Source of the DNA: Prauserella flavalba
Lineage (GTDB): Bacteria; Actinomycetota; Actinomycetes; Mycobacteriales; Pseudonocardiaceae
NCBI RefSeq assembly: GCF_003202235.1
Contig: NZ_MASU01000006.1
Coordinates: forward strand, 434,001-498,000
Length of the DNA: 64,000 bases
Reading direction: 5' to 3'
A model generated the notes under the pieces. The model saw nothing but the letters and a program-made list of their open reading frames with translations. It did not search any database and had not been told where the DNA came from. Below, in pieces: positions 40,660 through 50,452 of this stretch. Position 1 is the first letter of the stretch, and every line of letters starts with the position of its first letter. The position numbers were made by a program, and so were the translations under genes.

Positions 40660-42120
40660 TCAGCCGTAGTTCTTCGTGCAGGCCGACGAGCCCTCGAAGT
40701 AGCCGAGCCGCAGCGACTCGACCCGCGCGAACCCGTTCGCCACCGGGTGACCGTTGACGTCGGCGGCGAGCAGGCTCCGCGGCTGGAGCAGCTCGGCGAT
40801 GGCCTCGTCGAGGTCACCGGAGGAGAGGATGAGCGTGTTGCCGCTGCCCGGGTCCTTGATCGCCCCGGCCCACGCGCCGACGAGGCACGACGTGCGCAGG
40901 CCCGCGTTCGCGTTGTCCAGCGCCGCCCCCACGCCCTTCTGGATGCCCTGCGTGTAGCGCGAGGCGATCTCGCTGAAGGCCGCGAAGTCGCCGAGCCCGC
41001 CCGCCGACTCGGTGCCCTGGAACTCGGCCTCCCTGTCCACGGGCTGGCCGATCGCGGCGAGCTCCTCCATGTCGATGCTCACCGTGTTGGTGTCGGCGCA
41101 GTACGACGCCGGTGGCGTGCTCCGGCCGCCGTCGCACTCGCCGCCGTCGTCGACGATCTGCGGCGGCTCCACGTTCGCGCCCGCGAACGCCTCGTCGAGG
41201 CTCTGCTGCAGCAGCCCGACGCTGTCGGCGTCGATGGCGATGTCGCCCGAGCCGGCGTCGCCGTCGTGGAACGGCTGCTCGGTGATGCGGGCGTCGACGT
41301 TCTCCTGGTCGATGGCGGCGCACTCCTTGGCGCCCTGCTCGAAGCCGAGCTGGAAGGCGTAGGTGCGGTCGAACGCGGTGCCGTGCGCGCCCTGCTCGGC
41401 GGCGGACTGGCCCGCCTCGTCGCGGATGAAGAACATCGACGCGAGCACCTGGTTGAGGCCCTCCGAAGTGGACACCGTGAAGTACTTGCTCTTGTCCTCG
41501 GCGATCCAGCGGAAGTAGGAACCGGTGAAGCAGTCGGCCTGCTGCTCCTTCACGATCGTCGAGGTCGACTCGTCGACACCGGCCTTGTCGCCGAGCCGGA
41601 ACTGGATGGCGTGGCCGAACTCGTGGCCGAGCACGGTGACGATCGCCATCGGCCCGAACCGCTCCCGCAGCAGCGGCAGCAGCAGGCCCCGGTCCCACGC
41701 GACCAGATCCTCCGGCGGGCAGTAGAAGGCGTTCATCGCCGCGTCGGCCGTGGTGGCGCCGCAGACCTCGATCTCGGCCTCGTTCGGGTCGTAGGACAGC
41801 AGCTGCGCGACCGGCTCGAACTCCTCGCCCCAATGGGCGGGCATCTCCTGCGCCCAGTAGTCGCTGACGTCGGCGATCGCGGCGATCGCGAGCCGGTCCT
41901 CCTGGCTGTCGGTGGCGTTGCGGACCTGCAGCTCCGGCGTGGGCGCGTCGGGCTTGAGGCCGCTCTCGAAGTGCGTGACGGGCAGGCCGGCGATGTCGCC
42001 GGCCGTCTGCAGCTGCCCCTTGGTCTCTTCGCCGCACGCGGTCGCCGTGAGCGCGACGACCGCGGCGAGCCCGGTGATCAGTGCCCTGCGGCGGGCGCCG
42101 TGCCCCCCAGTGTGGTTCAT
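40660..42120 (-). CDS. neutral zinc metallopeptidase lipoprotein
   Basis: A 486-aa lipoprotein. The signal ends in a lipobox (TATAC, Cys ~29 from ATG 42120). A zincin active site has HEFGH (~residue 165) and the downstream EQQADCFTG glutamate of the YpfJ/neutral zinc metallopeptidase family. The C-terminal half is Asp/Glu-rich and of unknown fold. An in-frame ATG 9 bases earlier is an alternative start. It probably cleaves exported proteins or peptides. It is convergent with ybbN. Confidence 0.85.
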   Translation of the reverse strand: MNHTGGHGARRRALITGLAAVVALTATACGEETKGQLQTAGDIAGLPVTHFESGLKPDAPTPELQVRNATDSQEDRLAIAAIADVSDYWAQEMPAHWGEEFEPVAQLLSYDPNEAEIEVCGATTADAAMNAFYCPPEDLVAWDRGLLLPLLRERFGPMAIVTVLGHEFGHAIQFRLGDKAGVDESTSTIVKEQQADCFTGSYFRWIAEDKSKYFTVSTSEGLNQVLASMFFIRDEAGQSAAEQGAHGTAFDRTYAFQLGFEQGAKECAAIDQENVDARITEQPFHDGDAGSGDIAIDADSVGLLQQSLDEAFAGANVEPPQIVDDGGECDGGRSTPPASYCADTNTVSIDMEELAAIGQPVDREAEFQGTESAGGLGDFAAFSEIASRYTQGIQKGVGAALDNANAGLRTSCLVGAWAGAIKDPGSGNTLILSSGDLDEAIAELLQPRSLLAADVNGHPVANGFARVESLRLGYFEGSSACTKNYG

Positions 42121-42252
42121 GACCGGCACCTTACTGAGTGACCTGCGTCGGCACGCGCGGAATCACCGAGACGACGAACTCGCTGTCGCCCGCCCGTCAC
42201 CCGACCGCCACCCCCCGTGGTGGCGCTGCGCGCCCCTGTGTTCAATCGACCC

Positions 42253-44808
42253 ATGAGAGCAGTCCGCCGGTTCACGGTGCACGCACGCGTGCCTGATCAG
42301 CTGACGGGCCTGACGGCGCTGGCGACCAACCTGCGCTGGACATGGCATCCGCCGACCCGCGACCTGTTCGCCTCGATGGACGACGCCCTGTTCCGGCGCA
42401 TCCGCGACCCGCTGCGGATGCTCACCGAGATCCCGGCGGCGCGCCTGGAGGAGCTCGCCGCCGACGCGGACTTCCTCGCCAGGACGAGGGACGCGATCGA
42501 CGACCTGGAGCGCTATCTCACCGAGCCGCGCTGGTACCAGCGCAGGGCCGCCGAGGACGCGAACGGGCACCGGGCGCCGGACGCCATCGCCTACTTCTCG
42601 ATGGAGTTCGGCGTGCACGAGGCGCTGCCGAACTACTCGGGCGGCCTCGGCGTGCTCGCGGGCGACCACCTCAAGGCCGCCTCCGACCTCGGCGTGCCGA
42701 TGATCGGCGTCGGACCGCTCTACCGGGCGGGCTACTTCCGCCAGTCGCTGTCGCTCGACGGCTGGCAGATCGAGCACTACCCGGTGATCGACCCGAGCGG
42801 GCTGCCGCTGGAGCCGCTCACCGAGCCGTCCGGCGAGCCCGTGGTGGTGCACGTCGCGATGCCCGGCGGCCGGGAGCTGCACGCCCAGATCTGGAAGGCG
42901 AGCGTCGGCCGGGTGCCGCTGCTGCTGCTCGACACCGACGTCGAGGGCAACGACGAGGACCTGCGCGGCGTCACCGACCGGCTCTACGGCGGCGACGCCA
43001 ACCACCGCATCCGGCAGGAGATCCTCGCCGGCATCGGCGGGATGCGCGCGGTGCGCCGCTACTGCGAGCTGACCGGGCACCCGCAGCCCGAGGTGTTCCA
43101 CACCAACGAGGGCCACGCCGGGTTCCTCGGCCTCGAGCGGGCGCGCGAGATCCTCGCCGACGGGCGGCTGAGCTTCGACGAGGCGCTCTCGACGGTGCGC
43201 GCGGGCACGGTGTTCACCACACACACCCCGGTGTCGGCCGGGATCGACCGGTTCCCCGTCGACCTGGTGCAGCACTACTTCGGCGACGGCCGGCTGCTGC
43301 CGAACGTCGATCCCCGGCGCGTGCTGGCGCTGGGCGCCGAGGACAACCCCGGCATGTTCAACATGGCGCACATGGGCCTGCGGCTGGCCCAGCGTGCCAA
43401 CGGCGTCTCGGCGCTGCACGGCCGGGTGTCGCGGCGCATGTTCGCGAACCTGTGGCCCGGCTTCGACGCCGACGAGGTGCCGATCAGCTCGGTGACCAAC
43501 GGCGTGCACGGGCCGACGTGGGTGGCCAGGGAGATGAGCGCGCTGCTCGGCGGCAGCGACGAGGAGTGGGGTCACGACGGGCACGGCTCCGGCATCGACG
43601 AGTCGGTGACCGACGAGCAGCTGTGGGAGCTGCGCCGGGAGCTGCGCAGCAACCTCGTCGCCGAGGTGCGCCGCCGCGCGCGCGACGCGTGGCTGCAGCG
43701 GGGCGCGTCGGCGTTGGAGCTGGGCTGGACCGAGCGCATCTTCGACCCGGACGTGCTGACGGTCGGCTTCGCCCGGCGGGTGCCCACGTACAAGCGGCTC
43801 ACGCTGATGCTGCGCGACCCCGAGCGGCTGCGGGCGCTGCTGCTGGACGACGAGCGGCCCATCCAGATCGTGGTGGCGGGCAAGTCCCATCCGGCCGACG
43901 AGGGCGGCAAGGCGCTCATCCAGCAGATCGTGCGCTTCGTGGACGACCCGGCGGTGCGGGAGCGGATCGTGTTCCTGCCCGACTACGGCATGTCGATGGC
44001 GCGCTACCTGTACCGGGGCTGTGACGTGTGGTTGAACAACCCGACCCGGCCGCTGGAGGCGTGCGGCACGTCGGGCATGAAGGCCGCCCTCAACGGCTGT
44101 CTCAACCTCTCCATCCGCGACGGCTGGTGGGACGAGTACTACGACGGCAGCAACGGCTGGGCCATCCCCACCGCGGACGGCGTCACCGACCCGCTGCTGC
44201 GCGACGACCTGGAGGCCGACGCGCTGTACGACCTGCTCGGCCAGCAGATCGCGCCGCTGTTCTACGACCGCGACGCCACCGGCGTGCCCAAGGGCTGGAT
44301 GTCCATGATCTGGCACACCCTGCGCACGCTGGGCCCCCGCGTGCAGGCGTCGCGGATGGTGCGCGAGTACGTCGAGTCGTACTACCTGCCCGCGGCGACG
44401 ATGGTGGCCGAGGCGAGCCGGGACGGCTACGCGGCCTCCCGCGCGTTCGCCGGGTACCGCACGCGCCTGGACCTCGCGTGGAACCGGGTGCGCGTGCTCG
44501 ACACCGAGCTGGTGGTGGAGGGCGCCGACGCGCTCGTGGTCGGCGGGGACGTGCGCGTGCGCGCCGGGGTCGACCTCGCCGGGCTCGACGAGTCCGAAGT
44601 GGACGTCCAGGCCGTGGTGGGCCGGGTCGGGGACACCGACGACCTGGAGGACGTGGTGACCGTGCCGATGCGGCCCGCTGGCCGTGGTGTGTTCGATGCC
44701 ACGTTGCGGTTGCCGCACGCGGGCGCGCTGGGCTACACGGTGCGTGTGCTGCCGAAACATCGCCTGCTCGCCAGCCCCGCCGAGCTGGGAAAGGTCGTCC
44801 TCGCGTGA
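42253..44808 (+). CDS. glgP: glycogen/alpha-glucan phosphorylase (GT35)
   Basis: An 851-aa PLP-dependent phosphorylase releasing glucose-1-phosphate from alpha-1,4-glucans. It belongs to the long-N-terminal bacterial/archaeal type: RRFTVHARVPDQLTGLTALATNLRWTWHPPTRDLF at the start (given in part), HTNEGHAGFLGLERA in the middle, and the PLP Lys in EACGTSGMKAALNGCLN (~residue 611). ATG 42253 fits the family N-terminus. No other glycogen genes are nearby; the ABC ATPase 40 bases downstream may be co-transcribed but is not functionally linked. Confidence 0.96.
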   Translation: MRAVRRFTVHARVPDQLTGLTALATNLRWTWHPPTRDLFASMDDALFRRIRDPLRMLTEIPAARLEELAADADFLARTRDAIDDLERYLTEPRWYQRRAAEDANGHRAPDAIAYFSMEFGVHEALPNYSGGLGVLAGDHLKAASDLGVPMIGVGPLYRAGYFRQSLSLDGWQIEHYPVIDPSGLPLEPLTEPSGEPVVVHVAMPGGRELHAQIWKASVGRVPLLLLDTDVEGNDEDLRGVTDRLYGGDANHRIRQEILAGIGGMRAVRRYCELTGHPQPEVFHTNEGHAGFLGLERAREILADGRLSFDEALSTVRAGTVFTTHTPVSAGIDRFPVDLVQHYFGDGRLLPNVDPRRVLALGAEDNPGMFNMAHMGLRLAQRANGVSALHGRVSRRMFANLWPGFDADEVPISSVTNGVHGPTWVAREMSALLGGSDEEWGHDGHGSGIDESVTDEQLWELRRELRSNLVAEVRRRARDAWLQRGASALELGWTERIFDPDVLTVGFARRVPTYKRLTLMLRDPERLRALLLDDERPIQIVVAGKSHPADEGGKALIQQIVRFVDDPAVRERIVFLPDYGMSMARYLYRGCDVWLNNPTRPLEACGTSGMKAALNGCLNLSIRDGWWDEYYDGSNGWAIPTADGVTDPLLRDDLEADALYDLLGQQIAPLFYDRDATGVPKGWMSMIWHTLRTLGPRVQASRMVREYVESYYLPAATMVAEASRDGYAASRAFAGYRTRLDLAWNRVRVLDTELVVEGADALVVGGDVRVRAGVDLAGLDESEVDVQAVVGRVGDTDDLEDVVTVPMRPAGRGVFDATLRLPHAGALGYTVRVLPKHRLLASPAELGKVVLA

Positions 44809-44847
44809 CGCGGGGCCGTGCGAGCGGGGCGTGGTGAGTCGGTGACA

Positions 44848-45663
44848 ATGGCCCACGTGAACTCGGTGCAGGAGAACCTCGACGATCTCGTCGTCCACCT
44901 GTCGGGCGTCGAGGTGCGGCGCGGCGGCAACAAGCTGCTCGCCGACCTCGACTGGTCGGTGGAGCTCGACGAACGCTGGGTGGTGCTCGGGCCCAACGGC
45001 GCGGGCAAGACGACGCTGCTGAAGCTGGCCGCCGCGGAGCTGCACCCGACGGGCGGCACGGTCCACGTGCTCGGCGAGCGCCTCGGCCGCGTCGACGTCT
45101 TCGAGCTGCGGCCCCGCATCGGGTTCACCTCCGCCGCGATCAACGGGCGCGTCCCGCCCGAGGAGAAGGTCCGCGACGTCGTGGTCAGCGCGGGCTATGC
45201 CGTGCTCGGCCGCTGGCGCGAGGCCTACGACTCGCTCGACACCGACCGGGCCGACGAGCTGCTGGGCGCGCTGGGCATCGGCCACCTCGCGAGCCGGATG
45301 TACGGCACGCTGTCGGAGGGCGAGCGCAAGCGCACGCTGATCGCCAGGTCACTGATGACCGACCCGGAGCTGCTGCTGCTCGACGAGCCCGCCGCGGGCC
45401 TCGACCTCGGTGGCCGTGAGGACCTGGTGGCGCGGCTGTCGACGCTCGCGTTCGACCCGGACGCCCCCGCGATGGTGCTGGTGACCCACCACGTCGAGGA
45501 GATCCCGCCGGGCTTCACGCACGCGCTGCTGCTCGCCGAGGGCCGCGCGGTGGCGGCCGGCCTGCTCGACGACGTGCTGACCAGCGAGAACCTGTCCGCG
45601 ACGTTCGGGCAGGACCTGCTTCTGGAACGCTCGGGTGATCGCTTCTTCGCCCGGCGCCGGTAA
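44848..45663 (+). CDS. solo ABC transporter ATPase (ModF/LolD-like)
   Basis: A 271-aa ATPase. Walker A is GPNGAGKTTLLK, signature LSEGERKRTLIARS, Walker B LLLLDEPAAGLDL, and the switch His in VTHHVEEIP. The mid-region FTSAAINGRVPPEEKVRDVVVSAGY is characteristic of ModF/iron-ABC-like solo ATPases found without a permease in actinomycetes. No membrane partner is adjacent. ATG 44848 is used; GTG 44842 is an equally possible start 6 bases earlier. Confidence 0.85.
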   Translation: MAHVNSVQENLDDLVVHLSGVEVRRGGNKLLADLDWSVELDERWVVLGPNGAGKTTLLKLAAAELHPTGGTVHVLGERLGRVDVFELRPRIGFTSAAINGRVPPEEKVRDVVVSAGYAVLGRWREAYDSLDTDRADELLGALGIGHLASRMYGTLSEGERKRTLIARSLMTDPELLLLDEPAAGLDLGGREDLVARLSTLAFDPDAPAMVLVTHHVEEIPPGFTHALLLAEGRAVAAGLLDDVLTSENLSATFGQDLLLERSGDRFFARRR

Positions 45664-45698
45664 CGTGCGGTGAACACCTAGCAGTCAAGGAGGATGGC

Positions 45699-46478
45699 GT
45701 GGGCGAGTTCGTACGTCTCGAGGTCGAAGCGGGGGTCGGCACGATCCGGCTCGACCGTCCGCCGGTCAACGCACTGAACTACCAGGTGCAGGCGGAGCTC
45801 AGGGAGGCCGCCGAGGAGGCCGCCGACCGCAGCGACGTCCGCGCCGTGATCCTCTACGGCGGGGAGAAGACCTTCGCGGGCGGCGCGGACATCAAGGAGA
45901 TGGCCGCCAAGTCCTACGTGGAGATCTCGAAGTTCGGCGCCGAGCTGACGGCCTCGCTGACCGTGATCGCCGAGCTGCCGAAGCCCACCGTCGCCGCCAT
46001 CACCGGCTACGCGCTCGGTGGCGGGCTGGAGCTGGCGCTCACCGCCGACCGCCGCGTGATCGGCGACAACGTGAAGGTGGGCCAGCCCGAGATCCAGCTC
46101 GGCATCATCCCCGGCGGGGGCGGCACGCAGCGGCTGACCCGGCTGATCGGCCCGAGCAAGACCAAGGACCTCATCTACACCGGCCGGTTCGTGAAGGCCG
46201 AGGAGGCGCTGGCGATCGGGCTCGTCGACGAGGTCGTGGCCCCCGACGACGTCTACGCGGCGGCGCACAAGTGGGCCGCGCAGTTCGTGAACGGTCCCGC
46301 CGTGGCGCTCAAGGCCGCCAAGGCCGCCATCGACGGCGGGCTCGACCAGGACCTGCGCAACGGGCTCAAGCTGGAGACCCAGCTGTTCACCGCCCTGTGG
46401 GCCACCGAGGACCAGACCGCGGGGATGCGGTCGTTCATCGAGAACGGTCCGGGCAAGGCCACGTTCGAAGGGAAGTGA
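45699..46478 (+). CDS. enoyl-CoA hydratase/isomerase (crotonase family)
   Basis: A 259-aa crotonase. Oxyanion-hole residues lie in GADIKEMAA and GYALGGGLE. Both catalytic Glu residues are kept (GGGLELAL and QPEIQLGIIPGGGGTQRL), so it is a true hydratase rather than an isomerase. GTG 45699 has AAGGAGG at good spacing. The next gene starts 2 bases after its stop, so it heads a three-gene operon with two SAM-methyltransferase-type proteins. Confidence 0.92.
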   Translation: MGEFVRLEVEAGVGTIRLDRPPVNALNYQVQAELREAAEEAADRSDVRAVILYGGEKTFAGGADIKEMAAKSYVEISKFGAELTASLTVIAELPKPTVAAITGYALGGGLELALTADRRVIGDNVKVGQPEIQLGIIPGGGGTQRLTRLIGPSKTKDLIYTGRFVKAEEALAIGLVDEVVAPDDVYAAAHKWAAQFVNGPAVALKAAKAAIDGGLDQDLRNGLKLETQLFTALWATEDQTAGMRSFIENGPGKATFEGK

Positions 46479-46479
46479 C

Positions 46480-47457
46480 GTGACGGACGTGATCGACCCG
46501 GCGCCGAACCCGCACGCCAGCGCCGAGGAAGTGCGTGCCGCCTACGCCGACCCGAAGCTCGCCAACGTGCTCTACCACGACTGGGAGGCGGGCACCTACG
46601 ACGAGAAGTGGTCGATCTCCTACGACGAGCGCTGCATCTCGTACGCGACGGACGTGTTCAACGCGGTCGCCGGTGAGCAGGGCCAGCCCTACCCGACGGC
46701 GATGGAGCTGGGCAGCGGCACCGGTTTCTTCCTGCTGAACCTCATGCAGGGCGGCGTGATCAAGAAGGGCTCGGTCACCGACCTCTCGCCCGGCATGGTC
46801 CAGGTGGCGCTGCGCAACGCCGAGAAGCTGGGCCTCGACGTGGACGGCCGGGTCGCCGACGCCGAGCGGATCCCCTACGACGACAACAGCTTCGACCTCG
46901 TCGTCGGGCACGCCGTGCTGCACCACATCCCGGACGTGCAGGCCGCGTTCCGCGAGGTGCTGCGGGTGCTCAAGCCGGGAGGGCGGTTCGTCTTCGCCGG
47001 GGAGCCGACCAGGATCGGCGACTTCTACGCGCGCAAGCTCGGGCAGCTGACGTGGTGGCTCACCACCAACGTCACGAAGCTGCCCGCGCTGCGGGAGTGG
47101 CGGCGGCCGCAGGAGGAGCTCGACGAGTCCTCCCGCGCGGCGGCGCTCGAGGCCGTGGTGGACCTGCACACGTTCGACCCCTCCGAGCTGGAGCGCACGG
47201 CGCTCGGCGCGGGCGCGGTGGACGTCAAGGCCGTGACCGACGAGTTCAGCGCGGCGCTCGTGGGCTGGCCGGTGCGCACGTTCGAGGCGGCCGTCCCACA
47301 GGAGAAGCTCACCGTGCGCTGGCGGCTTTTCGCCTACCACCTGTGGCTCCGGCTGTCCGCAGTGGACAAGAAGCTGCTGTCGAAGGTGCTGCCGCGCGAG
47401 CTGTTCTACAACGTGATGATCACCGGCACCAAGCCGGCCGCCCCGACGGAACTGTAG
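46480..47457 (+). CDS. class I SAM-dependent methyltransferase
   Basis: A 325-aa methyltransferase. Motif I is AMELGSGTGFFLLNL (~residue 75), then SVTDLSPGMVQVALRNA, and motif IV/post-I near FDLVVGHAVLHHIPD. The C-terminal ~130 residues form a helical extension around the substrate site. It follows enoyl-CoA hydratase after 1 base and ends exactly at the start of the next gene, so the three are one transcript. Substrate is unknown; quinone or small-molecule methylation would be in keeping with the family. Confidence 0.88.
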   Translation: MTDVIDPAPNPHASAEEVRAAYADPKLANVLYHDWEAGTYDEKWSISYDERCISYATDVFNAVAGEQGQPYPTAMELGSGTGFFLLNLMQGGVIKKGSVTDLSPGMVQVALRNAEKLGLDVDGRVADAERIPYDDNSFDLVVGHAVLHHIPDVQAAFREVLRVLKPGGRFVFAGEPTRIGDFYARKLGQLTWWLTTNVTKLPALREWRRPQEELDESSRAAALEAVVDLHTFDPSELERTALGAGAVDVKAVTDEFSAALVGWPVRTFEAAVPQEKLTVRWRLFAYHLWLRLSAVDKKLLSKVLPRELFYNVMITGTKPAAPTEL

Positions 47458-48633
47458 TTGCCGTACGCCTTCTCGCTCGATGACGTCGCCTTTCTGCGAT
47501 CGGCGCGGGGCGAGAAGGCGCTCGCGGCGTGTGCCGGGCTGCCGCTGACCGACGCGAGCCGGATCGCCGACGTCGGCACGGCGCGGCGCCTCGTCGGTGA
47601 TCGTTACGCCGCCGCGCTGGAGACCGTGGTGTTGCGGCGCAAGGCCGTGACCAAGCTCGCGGGTGCGGACGAGTGGCTGTTCACTGGCGACGCCCTGCAG
47701 CAGGCGAGCGCCGCGCCGGTCGCGGCGTACCGGGCACGCAGGCTCGCCGGGCGCGACGTGCACGACGTGACGTGCTCGATCGGCGCCGACCTGGTGGAGC
47801 TCGCCGGTCGTGCCGCCCGGTGTGTCGGGTCCGATGTGGACGCTGTCCGGCTCGCGATGGCCGCGCACAACTGTGAGCGCGCCGGCGTGTCGCCGCTGCT
47901 GGTGCGGGCCGACGCGCTGCGGCCGGTGACGAGGGACTGCGTGGTGGTGGCCGATCCGGCTCGCCGGGACTCCTCGGGACGCAGGACGTGGCGGCCGGAG
48001 GACTTCGTCCCCGCGCTCGACGACCTCGCGACCACGTACGCGCGCCGGGACCTGGTGGTCAAGTGCGCGCCCGGCATCGAGCGCGCCGCCGTGCCGTGGG
48101 CGCGCGAGGTGGAGCTGATCTCGCTCGACGGCCAGGTGCGGGAGGCGTGCCTGTGGAGCGAGGGACTCGCCACGGCGGCGCGCCGGGCCACCGCGCTGCG
48201 CTCAGACGGGACACAGTGGACGGTCACCGACTCGGATCCCGACGACGTCGCGGTGGGAGAGCCGGGGGAGTGGATCGTCGACCCGGACGGTGCCGTGGTG
48301 CGAGCGGGGCTCGTGCGGCACTACGGGGCGCGGCACGGCCTGTGGCAGCTCGACGAGCGGATCGCCTACCTCACCGGCGACACGCCGCCGCCGGGTGTGC
48401 GGGCGTTCCGGGTGCTGGAGTTCGGCAACTACAGCGAGAAGGGCCTGCGGGCGACGCTGCGCAGGCACGACGTCGGCCGCGTCGAGATCCTCGTGCGCGG
48501 CCTCGACGTCGACCCCAACGCGCTGCGCCGCAGGCTCAAGCCCAAGGGTTCCGCGGAGGCGAGCGTGATCCTCACCCGCATCGGCCGCACCCCCACGGCG
48601 TTCCTCTGCCGAGCGGAACGCATCCCCGCCTGA
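47458..48633 (+). CDS. THUMP-like-domain methyltransferase
   Basis: A 391-aa protein of the actinobacterial THUMP-like/SAM-methyltransferase family. The central Rossmann part has DVTCSIGADLVELA (variant motif I, ~residue 100), VGSDVDAVRLAMAAHN, and VVVADPARRDSSGRR (DPxR type, as in RNA methyltransferases). The C-terminal THUMP-like part includes LEFGNYSEKGL and VEILVRGLDVDPNALRRRLK. RNA modification is likely in general but not shown. TTG 47458 begins right after the upstream stop. The inverted repeat array starts 5 bases after its TGA. Confidence 0.8.
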   Translation: MPYAFSLDDVAFLRSARGEKALAACAGLPLTDASRIADVGTARRLVGDRYAAALETVVLRRKAVTKLAGADEWLFTGDALQQASAAPVAAYRARRLAGRDVHDVTCSIGADLVELAGRAARCVGSDVDAVRLAMAAHNCERAGVSPLLVRADALRPVTRDCVVVADPARRDSSGRRTWRPEDFVPALDDLATTYARRDLVVKCAPGIERAAVPWAREVELISLDGQVREACLWSEGLATAARRATALRSDGTQWTVTDSDPDDVAVGEPGEWIVDPDGAVVRAGLVRHYGARHGLWQLDERIAYLTGDTPPPGVRAFRVLEFGNYSEKGLRATLRRHDVGRVEILVRGLDVDPNALRRRLKPKGSAEASVILTRIGRTPTAFLCRAERIPA

Positions 48634-48637
48634 CGCT

Positions 48638-48807
48638 CGCGAGTCGTGCGTTCCCGCGCGCGAGTTGTGCGTTCCCGCGCGCGAGTTGTGCGTTCCCACT
48701 CGCGGACCGCGCGGTCCGGCGCATTGGAGTGCACAACTCGGCGTCCTGAGTGCACGACTCGCGGTCTGGAGCGTACGACTCGCGGTCGGGAGTGCACGAC
48801 TCGCGGC
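48638..48807. repeat. 21-bp-period array, 3 direct and 4 inverted copies around a palindrome
   Basis: CGCGAGTyGTGCGTTCCC occurs at 48638-48655, 48659-48676 and 48680-48697. Its near-complement (GAGTGCACGACTCGCGGT and variants) occurs at 48727, 48748, 48769 and 48790. Within each block copies are exactly 21 bp apart. The midpoint carries GGACCGCGCGGTCC (48704-48717), a perfect 14-bp palindrome. The array fills the gap between the methyltransferase gene and phoD. Its function is unknown. Confidence 0.85.
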
Positions 48808-48865
48808 CCACGGGGGTTCTCCTGCGCTTCACCTCCTGCTCATGATCGTCGGCAAGGCTGGCGCC

Positions 48866-50452
48866 ATGTCCGACGACGACAGAGCGGGTCTTGACAGGCG
48901 GTCCTTCCTCGGCCTCACCGGGGTCAGCGCGGCGGCATTGGTGCTGGGCACCGGAACGTCCGCCTCCGCGGCTCCCGGCGGGGAGGGCCGGGTGCCCGGC
49001 GACCCGTTCGGACTCGGTGTCGCGTCGGGGGATCCCGAGCCCGACGGCGTCGTGCTGTGGACCCGGCTCGCCCCGGAGCCCCTCGCCGGGGACGGGCACG
49101 GCGGCATGCCGCTGCGGCCGGTCACCGTCGAGTACGAGGTGGCCGAGGACGAACGGTTCCGCCGCGTGGTCCGCAGAGGCAGGGCGCTCGCGTCGGCGGA
49201 GCTGGCCCACTCGGTGCACCCCGAGGTGCGCGGGCTGCGGCCGGGCCGCGAGTACTTCTACCGCTTCCGCGCGGGCGGGTACCTCAGTCCGGCCGGCCGC
49301 ACCCGCACCGCGCCCGCGCCGCACCAGCGCGGCGGCACGCTGTCGCTCGCGCTCGCGTCGTGCCAGGCGTGGTACCACGGGCACTTCACGGCCTACCGCC
49401 ACCTCGCCGCCGACGACCCGGACCTGGTGTTCTTCCTCGGCGACTACATCTACGAGTACGCGATCAACGCGGGAAACCTGTGGCGCCAGGGCGTTTCCGT
49501 CGGTCCCGTGCACGATGCCGAGACGCAGACGCTCGAGCAGTACCGCCTTCGCTACGCGCTGTTCAAGAGCGACCCGCACCTGCGCGCGGCACACGCCCGC
49601 GCGCCGTGGATCGTCACTTGGGACGACCACGAGGTGCAGAACAACTACGCCGACGCCCACTCCCAGTACGGCATCTCACCGGAGGACTTCGAACGCAGGC
49701 GCGCCGTGGCGTACCGCGCGTACTACGAGAACCTGCCGCTGCGCAGGACGTCGCTGCCGAGCGGCCCCGACATGCGGCTCTACCGCAGGACGCCGTGGGG
49801 CACACTCGCCGACTTCCATGTGCTCGACACCCGGCAGTACCGCGACAACGTGCCCTCCGACACGACGGCAGGCGGTGAGCACACCGACCCGCGCCGCTCG
49901 ATCCTCGGCGAGGCACAGGAAGGCTGGCTGCTCGACGGGCTGCGCCGCTCGCGCGCGACGTGGAACGTGCTCGCGCAGCAGGTGGTGATGGCACAGATCG
50001 ACCGCGACACCGGGCCCGGCCGGACGTTCAGCATGGACCAGTGGGACGGTTTCACCGCGAGCCGCGACCGCGTGCTCGGTGCCGTCCAGCGTGAAGGCGT
50101 GGACAACCTGGTGGTGTTCACCGGCGACATCCACCGGCACGTGGCCGCGGAGCTGAAGGCCGACTTCGCCGACCCTTCCTCGCGGACGATCGGGACCGAG
50201 CTGGTGACCGGGTCGATCGGCTCCGACGGCGACGGGGCACCCACCGACGGCTACACCGGCCTGTGGCTGTCCAATCCCCACGTCCGGTTCTACGACGGCC
50301 GCAGGGGCTACGTGCACTGCCGGCTCGACGCGACGCGGCTGACGTCGGAGTTCAAGGTCGTGGACTACATCGAACGTGACGACGCGGCGGCCGTCTCCAC
50401 CGTCGCGCGCTTCGTCACCGAGGCCGGCAACCCCGGCCTGCGGGAGGCGTGA
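48866..50452 (+). CDS. phoD: alkaline phosphatase D (PhoD family)
   Basis: A 528-aa Tat-exported phosphodiesterase/phosphomonoesterase. The twin-arginine signal (DRRSFLGLTGVSAAALVL) is at the N-terminus. A PhoD N domain (FGLGVASGDPEPDGVVLWTRL) is followed by the metallophosphatase core with FFLGDYIYEY, TWDDHEVQNNYAD, LAQQVVMAQ and FTGDIHRHVAAEL, the metal-binding Asp/His set for Fe and Ca. ATG 48866 is preferred; ATG 48842 adds a few residues before the Tat signal. Probably induced by phosphate starvation (PhoP), but no Pho box was identified. The next gene overlaps its stop. Confidence 0.93.
   Translation: MSDDDRAGLDRRSFLGLTGVSAAALVLGTGTSASAAPGGEGRVPGDPFGLGVASGDPEPDGVVLWTRLAPEPLAGDGHGGMPLRPVTVEYEVAEDERFRRVVRRGRALASAELAHSVHPEVRGLRPGREYFYRFRAGGYLSPAGRTRTAPAPHQRGGTLSLALASCQAWYHGHFTAYRHLAADDPDLVFFLGDYIYEYAINAGNLWRQGVSVGPVHDAETQTLEQYRLRYALFKSDPHLRAAHARAPWIVTWDDHEVQNNYADAHSQYGISPEDFERRRAVAYRAYYENLPLRRTSLPSGPDMRLYRRTPWGTLADFHVLDTRQYRDNVPSDTTAGGEHTDPRRSILGEAQEGWLLDGLRRSRATWNVLAQQVVMAQIDRDTGPGRTFSMDQWDGFTASRDRVLGAVQREGVDNLVVFTGDIHRHVAAELKADFADPSSRTIGTELVTGSIGSDGDGAPTDGYTGLWLSNPHVRFYDGRRGYVHCRLDATRLTSEFKVVDYIERDDAAAVSTVARFVTEAGNPGLREA

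Noticed and set aside
42163-45285. A ~1040-codon minus-strand open frame opposite glycogen phosphorylase
   Set aside because: Same reason: an antisense shadow of a long GC-rich gene on the plus strand.
48638-48807. CRISPR-like repeats
   Set aside because: Units are only ~18 bp, the 3-bp gaps leave no spacers, the blocks are opposed, and no cas gene is present.
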